This document shows positions 1 through 7,538 of a stretch of DNA of 22,524 nucleotides, in pieces. The stretch covers positions 1 through 22,524 of the forward strand of contig CAAEDE010000016.1 of NCBI GenBank assembly GCA_900754525.1, in the 5' to 3' direction. Position 1 is the first letter of the stretch; the number at the start of each line of letters is the position of its first letter. This stretch comes from an uncultured Collinsella sp. GTDB taxonomy: Bacteria > Actinomycetota > Coriobacteriia > Coriobacteriales > Coriobacteriaceae. The notes below the pieces were generated by a model, which did no database searches, was not told the origin of the DNA, and saw only the letters and a list, made by a program, of their open reading frames with translations. A program made the position numbers and the translations under genes.

Positions 1-41
1 CTCGGGGCTTGCCCGTATCGTAGGCAATGCGCCGAATGCTC

Positions 42-63
42 GCCATCGAAATTTATCGATGGC
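42..63. repeat. Inverted repeat with 8-bp arms and 6-bp spacer
   Basis: GCCATCGA and TCGATGGC are perfect complements flanking the 6-base spacer AATTTA. The geometry (short inverted arms around 6-8 bp) resembles tyrosine-recombinase core sites, though the arms are shorter than the usual 11-13 bp. It lies just left of the point where coiled-coil coding begins without a start codon. A recombination role is inference. Confidence 0.4.
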
Positions 64-86
64 CTATTTCAGACTGTAATGGGGTA

Positions 87-100
87 GTTCTGTAGAGAAC
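87..100. repeat. Inverted repeat GTTCT-GTAG-AGAAC
   Basis: Perfect 5-bp arms separated by GTAG. It sits where the sequence changes from apparently non-coding to coiled-coil coding of the surface gene, so it is a candidate junction or crossover site. Arms this short can arise by chance. Confidence 0.3.
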
Positions 101-274
101 ACCGTTGCCGCCGGTAACCAAGCGGTCGTAAAGACGGCTGCCCAGCTGGCCGAGGAGTCGGCAAAGCAGCTCAAGGACGCTCAGGCCGCCTACGATGCCG
201 CCCAGAAGAAGGCCGACGCGGCGGGCCAGTCTCAAAAGCAGGCACAGCAGCAAAAGAATCAGGCCTCGCAGGCC

Positions 275-3200
275 GTGACCGATAACGCCGCCGAGCAGAA
301 CGAGGCCGAGGTAGCCGCGCTTCAGGAGAAGATCGACGAGCTTAAGGCAGCCGTCGAAAAGACCGAGCAGCAGCAGAAGAAGCTGGGCGACCTGAACGAT
401 CAGCTCGAACAGGCCAACAAGAGTGTCGAGGATAAGACCCAGGCGCTCAAGGACGCCAAGGCAAAGCAGGATGAGGCCAAGAAGGCCCTCGATGATGCCC
501 AGGCCAAGCTCGAGGCCATGGGTATGGACGAGTACGAGGCCGCCAAGAAGGCCGTCGAGGACGCGCGGGCAAAGCTCGATGACGCCAATAAGGCCGTTAC
601 TACTGCACAGGACAATCTGGACCAGGCCAAGGCTGCCGAGGCCAGCGCCCAGCAGGAAAAGCAGAATACCGAGGCAGCTTTGACGACTGCCCAGGCCAAG
701 AAGCAGGAGACTGCCGCTGCTCTCGCAGCCGCAACCACCGCGCGCGATAACGCCCAGCAGAAGTTCAACCAGGCGCAGGCCGCGCTCGATGCTGCCGTCT
801 CGGGTACGGGTGTTGACCTGAGTGCGCTTGAGGCCGCCAAGAAAGCTGCTGCTGGTGAGCTCAAGACCGCGCAGGCGGAGCTCAATGCCGCGACGGATGC
901 CGACGCCACCGCACAGACAAATCTGCAGGCCGCCCAGGCTGCCGTCGCTGCCGCGCAGGAGAAGGCCAACGCCGCCAACGCTGCTGTAGCATCTGCCCAG
1001 TCTGCATACGATGCGGCAAACAAGGAGTACAAGGACGCGGCCAGTAAGCGTGACGCCGCGAAGACGGCATACGAGCAGGCCCAGCAGACCGAGGCCGACA
1101 AGAAGACCGCGTACGATAAGCTTGTCGAAGTTCGCAAGCAGAAGCGCAGTGAGTGGGAGGCAGCCTGCGCTGCTTCGAACGCCGCGGAAAAGGCTTATGA
1201 CGCTGCTAATGTCCAGGTTGAGGCTCTTGAGCAGCAGATTGCTGACCTCAAGTCCAACATGACCGTTGACCAGGAAGTCATCAATAAGGGCATGCTCGGC
1301 TTTATGGCCTACATCAGCAACAGCAGCGATTTCACGGCTATGCAGAAATCGAACGCCAAGGACGCAATGGCTACACTCACCGGCGCTGACGACAAAGCCG
1401 AGTGGTATGACGATTACGTCGTTCAGGACATGTCTCGCGACACCAATCCGCTTTCCTTGGAACAGCTGCGCAACGCCCTGACATATCTCGACACCCAGAA
1501 CAACCTCCGCAAGGCGAACGGTCAGTCGGCGCTCAGCGTCAGCCTCCGCATGACCGCAGCAGCTGCACTCAACGCCTCATATTCATCGAATATTTGGGAT
1601 CACTCGAACTGTTACTTCGATAATGCTGAGAATCTCGCAGGTGGTGGCGGTGCATATACCGGTGGTGAGACCGAGGATACCCTGGGCTGGCCCTACACCG
1701 GTCTCTACACTCAGGAGAAGGTTAATTACGAGAATTGGATTAAAAAGTACGGTGTGGATAGCGAGGCCGGCAAAGATCTCATGGCTCATCGCTATGATTC
1801 GTACTATATCTACCAAAACTATTACGATGTGTACCACGGTACAAAAGATAAGAATGGCAATCAAAGAGGAGACGCCTGCGGGCACTATCTCAACATTATC
1901 GATTCCGCTACGGTGGCTATCGGCATCGCGACCGGTAGCGGTAAGAACACCGATTCCGAGGTAACCATATTCGATTACAGCGCTGATGACACTCAGGCTG
2001 ATTTCACTGTTTCCGAGTTCAAGAAGCTCGTCAACGACTACATCGATTCTGCCTATAACGCTGGCGGCACGCAGGCGCAGAAGGCGCAACTCAAGGAGCT
2101 TCAGGGCAAGCTCGCCGAGGCGCAGAAGAACTTTGGAACTACTAGGGAAGCTTACTTCGCAGCTGTAAACGGGCAGGATGCCGCCCAGGACGCTTTCACC
2201 GCAGCCGATGTGAACATGAACACCGCCAAGGGCGAGTACGAGAAGGCTCAGTCCGCTACTGCTGCCGCCAAGTCCGCCTACACCGCCGCCGAAGCCAAAC
2301 TCAAGGGTATCGACGTCAAGACGCCCAAGACCAAGCTCAACGCCGCCAAGGGCGAGGCCGCTACTGCCCAGGCAGCTCTCGATAAGGCAAACGCCACGCT
2401 TGCTGACAGCAAGACGAAGGCAGCCGATGCCGCTGCCCACAAGGCGAAGGCTCGCAGCGCCCGCGATGCCGCCAAGGCAAAGTCCGATCAGGCCAATGAG
2501 GCGTATGACAACGCCACGGCTTCGGTCAAGGACCTTACCGCCAAGTGCGATGCCGCCAAGACGGATCTTGCGAACAAGCAGGGCACGCTTGACGATGCCA
2601 AGAAGGCCGACGACACTGCCCAGGCTGGCGTTGACAAGGCTCAGGCCGCAGATGTGCACGCCGCGACCGCTCTTTCGGGCGCCAAGCAGGCAGTTGCCGC
2701 CAAGACGCAGACCCTGTCCGACGCACAGGCGAAGGCCAAGGCCGCCGAGGACGAGCTTGCCACCGCAAACAAGGCCTTCGAGCGCTTCGCCGGTGCCCAG
2801 AAGGCGGTCGACGACGCCAAGGCCGCCTATGACGCTGCCGTCGCCGGTGTCGCCGATGCCCAGAAGCAGCTCGAGGCCGCCAACGAAGCCGTCGTCGATG
2901 CGAACCTCGATATCTTCAAGGCCAAGGCCGAGCTTGCCAACGATGAGGCACTCAAGGCCGATCTTGAGGCTGTCGACCACAAGGCATCCCTTGCCGCGGG
3001 CACGACGGGCAACGAGAAGCTGGTCAAGCTGAACGCTGCCTACGCTCGCTATAAGGCCGCCGTCGATGCCGCCGCTGGCCTCAAGACTGCTCTGAGCGAT
3101 GCCGATGCCAAGCTGTCCGATGCCAACGACGCCTATGCCGCCGCACTGGCCGAGCTCGGAGATGCCAAGGATGCCCTGGCTGCCGCGCAGGCCGAGTACG

Positions 3201-3424
3201 ACAAGTATCATCCCAAGGCCGAGCCGCAGAGCAAGCCTCAGGCCAAGCCCCAGGTTACGCAGGCCGCCGCAAAGGCCCCCGTTGCCAAGAAACAGGCTGC
3301 GCCTGCCGCGCTCGCCCAGACTGGCGACAATTCCGCTCTTGCGGGCGAGGTGTTCGTCATCGGCGGTATCACCCTCGTGGCCGCTGGTGTGACGCTGAGT
3401 GATCGTCGTCGCAAGCAGATGTAG
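275..3424 (+). CDS. LAxTG-anchored coiled-coil surface protein with central CAP domain, N-terminus missing
   Basis: The protein is 1049 residues from the GTG at 275. Residues 1-325 and about 600-985 are Ala/Lys/Glu/Asp-rich heptad-like coiled coil. Between them, about 385-600, is a CAP/SCP-like domain: a helix with NALTYLDTQNNLRKANGQ, then HS, AENLA, a W/Y-rich stretch and CGHYLNIID around residue 537. The C-terminus is a sortase signal: LAQTG at 1013-1017, a hydrophobic helix, then RRRK. LAxTG is a form typical of actinobacterial class E sortase substrates. No signal peptide is present. The 275 start is only the first possible start codon: the same frame is open from base 80 and reads coiled coil (AAQLAEESAKQLKDAQAAYD), with no start codon and a TAA at 77-79. 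The true N-terminus is therefore absent, moved, or lies elsewhere in the genome. It is likely an exported wall protein; CAP-domain function is not predictable from sequence. Confidence 0.85.
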   Translation: MTDNAAEQNEAEVAALQEKIDELKAAVEKTEQQQKKLGDLNDQLEQANKSVEDKTQALKDAKAKQDEAKKALDDAQAKLEAMGMDEYEAAKKAVEDARAKLDDANKAVTTAQDNLDQAKAAEASAQQEKQNTEAALTTAQAKKQETAAALAAATTARDNAQQKFNQAQAALDAAVSGTGVDLSALEAAKKAAAGELKTAQAELNAATDADATAQTNLQAAQAAVAAAQEKANAANAAVASAQSAYDAANKEYKDAASKRDAAKTAYEQAQQTEADKKTAYDKLVEVRKQKRSEWEAACAASNAAEKAYDAANVQVEALEQQIADLKSNMTVDQEVINKGMLGFMAYISNSSDFTAMQKSNAKDAMATLTGADDKAEWYDDYVVQDMSRDTNPLSLEQLRNALTYLDTQNNLRKANGQSALSVSLRMTAAAALNASYSSNIWDHSNCYFDNAENLAGGGGAYTGGETEDTLGWPYTGLYTQEKVNYENWIKKYGVDSEAGKDLMAHRYDSYYIYQNYYDVYHGTKDKNGNQRGDACGHYLNIIDSATVAIGIATGSGKNTDSEVTIFDYSADDTQADFTVSEFKKLVNDYIDSAYNAGGTQAQKAQLKELQGKLAEAQKNFGTTREAYFAAVNGQDAAQDAFTAADVNMNTAKGEYEKAQSATAAAKSAYTAAEAKLKGIDVKTPKTKLNAAKGEAATAQAALDKANATLADSKTKAADAAAHKAKARSARDAAKAKSDQANEAYDNATASVKDLTAKCDAAKTDLANKQGTLDDAKKADDTAQAGVDKAQAADVHAATALSGAKQAVAAKTQTLSDAQAKAKAAEDELATANKAFERFAGAQKAVDDAKAAYDAAVAGVADAQKQLEAANEAVVDANLDIFKAKAELANDEALKADLEAVDHKASLAAGTTGNEKLVKLNAAYARYKAAVDAAAGLKTALSDADAKLSDANDAYAAALAELGDAKDALAAAQAEYDKYHPKAEPQSKPQAKPQVTQAAAKAPVAKKQAAPAALAQTGDNSALAGEVFVIGGITLVAAGVTLSDRRRKQM

Positions 3425-3491
3425 CGTTTCGAGCGTAGTTTCTGCAACGAACTTCGGTTCATAGCGGGAACGCTTCGATAGCTTAACCGAT

Positions 3492-3534
3492 AAGGCCGGT
3501 GCGCTGTTAAACGCAGCGCGCCGGCCTTTCTTTG
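3492..3534 (+). terminator. Intrinsic terminator after the surface-protein gene
   Basis: The arms AAGGCCGGTGCGCTG and CAGCGCGCCGGCCTT pair over 15 bp with one G-U, around the loop TTAAACG, and are followed by TCTTTGTTT. It lies 68 bases after the stop codon and faces the terminator of the convergent OPT gene. Confidence 0.85.
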
Positions 3535-3543
3535 TTTCGATAT

Positions 3544-3584
3544 CAAAAAGCCCGGTCGGCAGCCGCAAAAGCTACCGACCGGGC
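3544..3584 (-). terminator. Intrinsic terminator of the OPT transporter gene
   Basis: The arms GCCCGGTCGGCAGC (3550-3563) and GCTACCGACCGGGC (3571-3584) pair with one mismatch. On the minus strand the stem is followed by TTTTTGAT. It lies about 40 bases past the stop codon of the minus-strand transporter gene. Confidence 0.85.
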
Positions 3585-3625
3585 AAGCCGTAGGCAATAT
3601 GGCTGCGAGCGAACAGCCGCTCGAC

Positions 3626-5329
3626 TTAGCCCAGTAGGCTCAAGCCCACGGAGACAAACGCCAGGATAACGCCGACGATGGACTCGCCGCCGAGCAGGCC
3701 GCTGGCGACAACCAGGCCCTGTTCCTGGAAGGCGGCGTCCTTGGCAGCCCTCTCCTCGTCAGAAAGACCAGCGGTGGCGTCGCGGTGGGCGGACCACTTG
3801 TCGTAGGCGAGTTTGACGCAGGAGCCCAGGAAGGCCGTGAGCGACATGTAGAACGGCAGGTACACGCCCAGACCGATCATCATGGCCGGAATGCCGAGCC
3901 AGTACATGATGATGCCGGCGATAAAGCCGCCCGCAAACCACGGCACGCTCGGGATGCCCGAGACCATGGTGGCGACCACGCTTGCCTGCGCGGCCACAAA
4001 GCTCTTGTCGGGGCCGAAGGCGTCCGGACCATAGGCGGTTACGAGCGCGACCATGACGGCGGCAGCGACCAGGGCGCCCACGATGCCGCCGATGGCCTGG
4101 CCGACCCACTGCGCACGCGGGTTGGTGCCCAGCACGGCGCCGGCCTTAAAGTCGTTCATGACGTCGCCCGCAAGGCCGCACGCCACGGCCACGATGCCGG
4201 CGATAAAGAACAGCTTGACCTGCGCGAGCTGCGCGAAGGCTGCCACGATGAGCATAACGATGAGGCCAAAGATCTCCATGGGGTCGATGCCCGTCTGGCC
4301 GCAGCTCTGTGCGCTCATGATGGTGGTGACAAAGGTGAACAACGTGACGATGACGGCCGGAACGGGGCCAAGGTCAAGCGCGATGGCGATGATCACGGCG
4401 ATGGCGGCGGCGCCCAGGCCGATGATGCCGGCGTCGAGCTTAAGGGAGCCCGAGATGAGCGACTGGTCGTCGGTGTCGGTGGAGCTGTCGGCGGCGAGGC
4501 CGCGGACGATACCGGCGACCTGCGGCAGGATATCCTTGAGGACGACGGCGACGCCAAAGCCCATCATGAGGCCCATACCCAGGGACTTGACGATGCCCTG
4601 CGCAGTCACAACGTCAAACAGACCGGCAGCGGTGCCGCCGACAATGATGCCAAAATTGCCCAGCAGCGCGCCGGCAAACCAGAAAGCGACCGGGGCGAAG
4701 CCCACGAGGAAGCCGACGGAGAGCAGCATGGGCGAGTTGTAGATGGCAAAGGTCACGCCGGGGATATTGAGCGTGCATAGCATGCTGGGCACCACGCCCA
4801 GGGCGTCGCGCAGCACGCTATAGATGCCGGCGATGGCCATGGAACCAAAGAGCTGCTTGCCGGTTTTACCACCGGCCTCGGTTGCGCGCAGGGTCTGAGC
4901 TGCGGCGTTGCCGGTGGGGAACTCAAGCGCGGCGTCTACGATAAAGTGACGGTGGATGAGCGCCGTGGCCAGCAGGCCCAGGATGGTGCCGGCGAGCGCC
5001 ACGATAAACATGTCGAGCCAGCTGATCTGGTCGGCATAGCCCAGCATCCAGGCGCCCGGGATGGTAAACGCCAAGCCGCCGGCGACCATGGCGCCCGCGG
5101 ACATGATGGTGTGGGTGACGTTTGCCTCGTTGAGACTGGCGTTGCCCATGAGTTTAAGGAAGAACAGCGAGATGACGGCAGCGAAGACGATCGGCCAGGG
5201 GAGTGCGCCCATCTTGAGGGCGGTGTAGGCCGAGCTTGCCGTGATGATCACGCAGCCAAGGACGCCGATGACGACGCCGCGCAGCGTGAGTTGCCCGCGC
5301 ATCGAGGCGCGGTTCGAGGGATTGCTCAT
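3626..5329 (-). CDS. OPT-family oligopeptide transporter
   Basis: A 567-residue polytopic membrane protein, probably a proton-coupled importer of small peptides in the cytoplasmic membrane. Family-typical stretches are visible: LTLRGVVIGVLGCVIITASS with TALKMG near the N-terminus (residues 15-45), NEANVTHTIMSAGAMVAGG (about 67-85), EFPTGNAAAQTLRA (about 137-150), and GLLGGESIVGV near the C-terminus. About 14 hydrophobic segments are interrupted by short loops. It is somewhat shorter than many OPT proteins (about 600-700 residues) but has both ends. The start is supported by AAAGGAG seven bases before the ATG. It stands alone, ends in its own terminator, and is divergent from coaX with about 190 bp between start codons. 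OPT members differ in substrate (peptides, metal-siderophore complexes), so the substrate is inferred. Confidence 0.9.
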   Translation of the reverse strand: MSNPSNRASMRGQLTLRGVVIGVLGCVIITASSAYTALKMGALPWPIVFAAVISLFFLKLMGNASLNEANVTHTIMSAGAMVAGGLAFTIPGAWMLGYADQISWLDMFIVALAGTILGLLATALIHRHFIVDAALEFPTGNAAAQTLRATEAGGKTGKQLFGSMAIAGIYSVLRDALGVVPSMLCTLNIPGVTFAIYNSPMLLSVGFLVGFAPVAFWFAGALLGNFGIIVGGTAAGLFDVVTAQGIVKSLGMGLMMGFGVAVVLKDILPQVAGIVRGLAADSSTDTDDQSLISGSLKLDAGIIGLGAAAIAVIIAIALDLGPVPAVIVTLFTFVTTIMSAQSCGQTGIDPMEIFGLIVMLIVAAFAQLAQVKLFFIAGIVAVACGLAGDVMNDFKAGAVLGTNPRAQWVGQAIGGIVGALVAAAVMVALVTAYGPDAFGPDKSFVAAQASVVATMVSGIPSVPWFAGGFIAGIIMYWLGIPAMMIGLGVYLPFYMSLTAFLGSCVKLAYDKWSAHRDATAGLSDEERAAKDAAFQEQGLVVASGLLGGESIVGVILAFVSVGLSLLG

Positions 5330-5439
5330 ATAGAACTCCTTTGCGTATATCCGCTTCCCCCGGGAGCGCCGCTACGGATACGGCGCGGGAAGTCGGGTTA
5401 CCAAGGGCCGCCGCGTGAGCTCGCGCGCGACCGCGCACC

Positions 5440-5445
5440 AGTATA
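5440..5445 (-). promoter_or_regulatory. Candidate -10 box for the OPT gene
   Basis: On the minus strand this reads TATACT, about 110 bases upstream of the start codon. I find no good -35 hexamer at 16-18 bases, so the call rests on the -10 alone and on its near-symmetric placement opposite the coaX -10 about a shared palindrome. Confidence 0.35.
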
Positions 5446-5455
5446 GCCGCAACCT

Positions 5456-5473
5456 AGTCATTTTGGGATGACT
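5456..5473. promoter_or_regulatory. Palindrome between divergent OPT and coaX promoters, candidate operator
   Basis: AGTCAT and ATGACT are perfect complements around TTTGGG. The centre is about 22 bases from the minus-strand TATACT and 27 from the plus-strand TATACT, so it would cover the -35 region of both. A shared regulator is inference. Confidence 0.4.
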
Positions 5474-5488
5474 GGTTTAGGTAGGCGA

Positions 5489-5494
5489 TATACT
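5489..5494 (+). promoter_or_regulatory. Candidate -10 box for coaX
   Basis: TATACT about 28 bases upstream of the coaX start codon, leaving room for a short leader with the AAAGGAG ribosome site. The -35 region is poor and overlaps the palindrome at 5456-5473. Confidence 0.4.
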
Positions 5495-5521
5495 GCTGGG
5501 CAGACGAAAGGAGCGCCGACG

Positions 5522-6373
5522 ATGCTTAATGGGTGCGCATATATATTGACGGTCGACGTGGGCAACACGTTCATTCGCTTTGGTCTGTTTGCAGAGGATT
5601 CGGCCGCGGCGCAGGGATGTCCGCTTGAGACGTGCGAGATCACGACGCCGTCGAGCATTACGGCAGACGAGGCGCGCATGAGGCTCGCGCAGGTCATGGG
5701 CGCACTGGCAGCCGATGCGGGCATGCCGGGTGCACTCGTTCCCGCAGCCGCAGTGCTGAGCTGCGTGGTGCCGGCGCTCGAGCGCCCGTGGAAGGCGGCG
5801 CTTTCCCGCACCTGCACGGGGCGCGTGCTCACCGTGGGGCCGGGTCTCAAGACCGGCATGCCCGTGCACTACGACGATCCAGCAGAGATCGGTCCCGACC
5901 GCATCGCCGATGCCGTGGCGGCCCGTGCCGTCTACGGCTCTCCGTGCATCGTGATCGACTTGGGCACTACGACCAATATCGAGGTCATCGACGCGCGCGG
6001 TACCTTTGTGGGCGGCGTCATCGCGCCGGGTCTGGCACTTGGCGCCCGCTCGCTTTCGGCCGCTGCGGCGCGCCTGCCGCAGGTCGAGCCCTCGGCGCCC
6101 ACACATGTGATCGGTCGCAACACGCGCGAGGCCATGCGCTCGGGCGTGGTCTTGGGCGAGGTAGCCCGCATCGACGGCATGCTCGACATGGTGCTTGCCG
6201 AGATGCGCGCGACCAAGGCGGCGGGGGAGGGCGACGTGCCCATCGTCATTACCGGCGACGATGCCGAGGCACTCGCGTCGCTGGTCGGTCACAGTCTGAC
6301 GGTCGACGACGCGCTGACGTTGCGGGGTCTCGCCGAGCTCTACCACATCAATCAAAAGCCCCGGCGCGCGTAG
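5522..6373 (+). CDS. coaX: Type III pantothenate kinase
   Basis: ATP-dependent phosphorylation of pantothenate, the first step of coenzyme A synthesis; cytoplasmic. The 283-residue product has the ASKHA-fold motifs: DVGNTFIRFG at residues 12-21 (phosphate-binding loop), GPDRIADAVA at 124-133, DLGTTTNIEV at 146-155, and GGVIAPG at 164-170. The usual form of the third motif is DFGTATTFD, so N152 replaces the usual aromatic residue; the overall match is still clear. An in-frame ATG at 5468 exists, but the start at 5522 has GAAAGGAG eight or nine bases upstream and begins just before the first motif, so it is preferred. Length is slightly above the family's usual 250-260. It is followed closely by the dCMP deaminase gene, with a GGGAC-type hairpin between. 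Confidence 0.93.
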   Translation: MLNGCAYILTVDVGNTFIRFGLFAEDSAAAQGCPLETCEITTPSSITADEARMRLAQVMGALAADAGMPGALVPAAAVLSCVVPALERPWKAALSRTCTGRVLTVGPGLKTGMPVHYDDPAEIGPDRIADAVAARAVYGSPCIVIDLGTTTNIEVIDARGTFVGGVIAPGLALGARSLSAAAARLPQVEPSAPTHVIGRNTREAMRSGVVLGEVARIDGMLDMVLAEMRATKAAGEGDVPIVITGDDAEALASLVGHSLTVDDALTLRGLAELYHINQKPRRA

Positions 6374-6382
6374 CGATGGGGC

Positions 6383-6405
6383 GGTGGGACAAAAACGTCT
6401 CCACC
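6383..6405. repeat. GGGAC-type hairpin after coaX
   Basis: GGTGG and CCACC pair around a loop containing GACAAAAACGTCT, ten bases after the coaX stop codon. It shares the GTGGGAC core with elements after other genes in this window. No T-run follows, so it is not a standard terminator. Confidence 0.45.
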
Positions 6406-6455
6406 TTTCACCTGCTACAATGGGTCAAACTATTGCGATTACGGAGGTGTCTGCC

Positions 6456-6980
6456 ATGTCGGACGATCTTCATCAAACTTCGTCAGGCAAGCGCCTGGAC
6501 GTCATTAGCTGGGACGAGTTCTTTATGAGCGTGGCCATTGCCGCGCAGCGCCGCAGCAAGGACCCCAACACGCAGGTGGGTGCGTGCATCGCCAACACCA
6601 ACCACCGCATCCTTTCGGTGGGCTACAACGGTACACCCTCGGCGCTCAACGACGACTTTTTCCCGTGGGGTACGAGCGACGACCCGCTGCAGGACAAGCA
6701 CAACTACGTGGTCCATGCCGAGGCCAACGCCGTGCTCAACTACCGTGGCTCGCTCAAGGACCTCGAGGGTTCCACGGTCTACGTCACGCTGTTCCCGTGC
6801 CATGACTGCGCCAAGATTTTGGCTCAGGTGGGCGTGGGCGAGGTCGTCTACCTGGACAACAAGTACGCCGACACCGATGACGGACGCATCAGCCGCCGCA
6901 TCCTCGATTCCTGTGGCATCAGCTACCGCCAGGTTATCGTCGATGTCCAGATTGGTACCGGGGGACAGGCTCGACAGTAA
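6456..6980 (+). CDS. dCMP deaminase (cytidine/deoxycytidylate deaminase family)
   Basis: Deaminates dCMP to dUMP, the substrate for thymidylate synthase. The 174-residue product has the zinc site HAEAN (H87, catalytic E89) and PCHDC (C115, C118), plus RSKDPNTQVGACI and GYNGTP, both typical of dCMP deaminases rather than of cytidine or tRNA deaminases. The start is at 6456, where GGAGG lies eight or nine bases upstream; in-frame ATGs at 6384 and 6420 would add a low-quality leader. TACAAT at 6415-6420 may be its -10 box. The last residues (GTGGQARQ) are encoded by a GGGGGACAGG stretch resembling the intergenic repeats of this window, so the natural C-terminus may have been altered by such an element; that is inference. 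Confidence 0.9.
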   Translation: MSDDLHQTSSGKRLDVISWDEFFMSVAIAAQRRSKDPNTQVGACIANTNHRILSVGYNGTPSALNDDFFPWGTSDDPLQDKHNYVVHAEANAVLNYRGSLKDLEGSTVYVTLFPCHDCAKILAQVGVGEVVYLDNKYADTDDGRISRRILDSCGISYRQVIVDVQIGTGGQARQ

Positions 6981-7038
6981 TATGCGTTGTCGCTATCTGA
7001 CGACGAATGCAGTGCAAAGAGCCCCGTCCCAAATTGAC
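6962..7038. repeat. Block bounded by inverted GGGAC motifs overlapping the end of the dCMP deaminase gene
   Basis: The left end has GGGGGACAGGCTCG and the right end CCCCGTCCCAAATTGAC; the reverse complement of the latter (GTCAATTTGGGACGGGG) closely resembles the element at 16032 (CATTTGGGGACGGGG). The left end lies inside the last codons of the gene. It may be one element or two fragments. Confidence 0.3.
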
Positions 7039-7113
7039 TACTCGTGAAAGTCGCGTCTGCGCGCATGGACGGCTCGTGAGCGGGTACACGGCTGTAGTAA
7101 CATAGCTTCTGTC

Positions 7114-7129
7114 CGCGGGCGCGCCCGCG
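7114..7129. promoter_or_regulatory. Perfect 16-bp palindrome in the nfu leader
   Basis: CGCGGGCGCGCCCGCG is fully self-complementary and ends about nine bases before the AAAGGAG ribosome site of the NifU-like gene. It could be an operator or a leader hairpin; high GC makes chance more likely than usual. Confidence 0.3.
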
Positions 7130-7151
7130 TAATTGTGAGAAAGGAGCCCCT

Positions 7152-7430
7152 GTGGCTGTTAACGAAGAGCTGCTTAAGAAGGTTCTTGAAGAGATTCGCC
7201 CCAACCTGCAGGCCGATGGCGGCGATATGGAGTATGTGGGCGTCGACGACGAGGGCGTCGTCAAACTGGAGCTGCAGGGCGCCTGCGCCGGCTGCCCCAT
7301 GAGCTCGCTAACCCTTTCCATGGGTATCGAGCGTATCCTGAAGGAGCATGTGCCCGGCGTTACCCGCGTTGAGCAGGTCAATGCCTCCGGCGAGACCGAC
7401 GACCTGTACGACGAGTACGCGCCGTTCTAA
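7152..7430 (+). CDS. NifU-type (Nfu) iron-sulfur cluster scaffold protein
   Basis: A 92-residue protein consisting only of the NifU C-terminal (Nfu) domain, which carries or transfers Fe-S clusters to apo-enzymes. ADGGDMEYVGV at residues 21-31 and the cluster-binding CAGCPMS with C45 and C48 are diagnostic. It starts with GTG, preceded by AGAAAGGAG at a good distance. The size is normal for stand-alone Nfu in Gram-positive bacteria. No suf or isc genes are adjacent, so it appears to be its own small transcription unit between the dCMP deaminase gene and lgt. Confidence 0.92.
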   Translation: MAVNEELLKKVLEEIRPNLQADGGDMEYVGVDDEGVVKLELQGACAGCPMSSLTLSMGIERILKEHVPGVTRVEQVNASGETDDLYDEYAPF

Positions 7431-7479
7431 GATGCGAAAGCTGCGGACGGCATACTCCGCATAGACGTTACGCCCAAAT

Positions 7480-7520
7480 ATGCGGCTGCGAGCGCAAGGC
7501 CCGCGGCCGCATTTGTATGT
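7480..7520 (+). terminator. Possible terminator after the NifU-like gene
   Basis: ATGCGGCTGCG (7480-7490) pairs with CGCGGCCGCAT (7502-7512) with one G-U, followed by TTGTATG. The T-run is poor. A shorter 6-bp hairpin (TGCGGA/TCCGCA, 7442-7461) precedes it. Confidence 0.4.
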
Positions 7521-7538
7521 AGGGAGCAGGGGATCGAT

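Noticed and set aside
19..28. CGTAGGCAAT occurs here and again at 3589-3598, on either side of the surface-protein gene.
   Set aside because: Only ten bases match and the flanks diverge; too short to call flanking repeats of a mobile unit.
1583..3568. Minus-strand open frame of about 660 codons opposite the surface-protein gene.
   Set aside because: Produced by the biased codons (GCC, AAG, GAG) of the coiled-coil gene; no domain, no ribosome site, and Leu/Gly-rich repetitive translation.
3785..4780. Plus-strand open frames opposite the OPT transporter gene.
   Set aside because: His/Asp/Gly-rich low-quality translations mirroring membrane-protein codons on the real strand.
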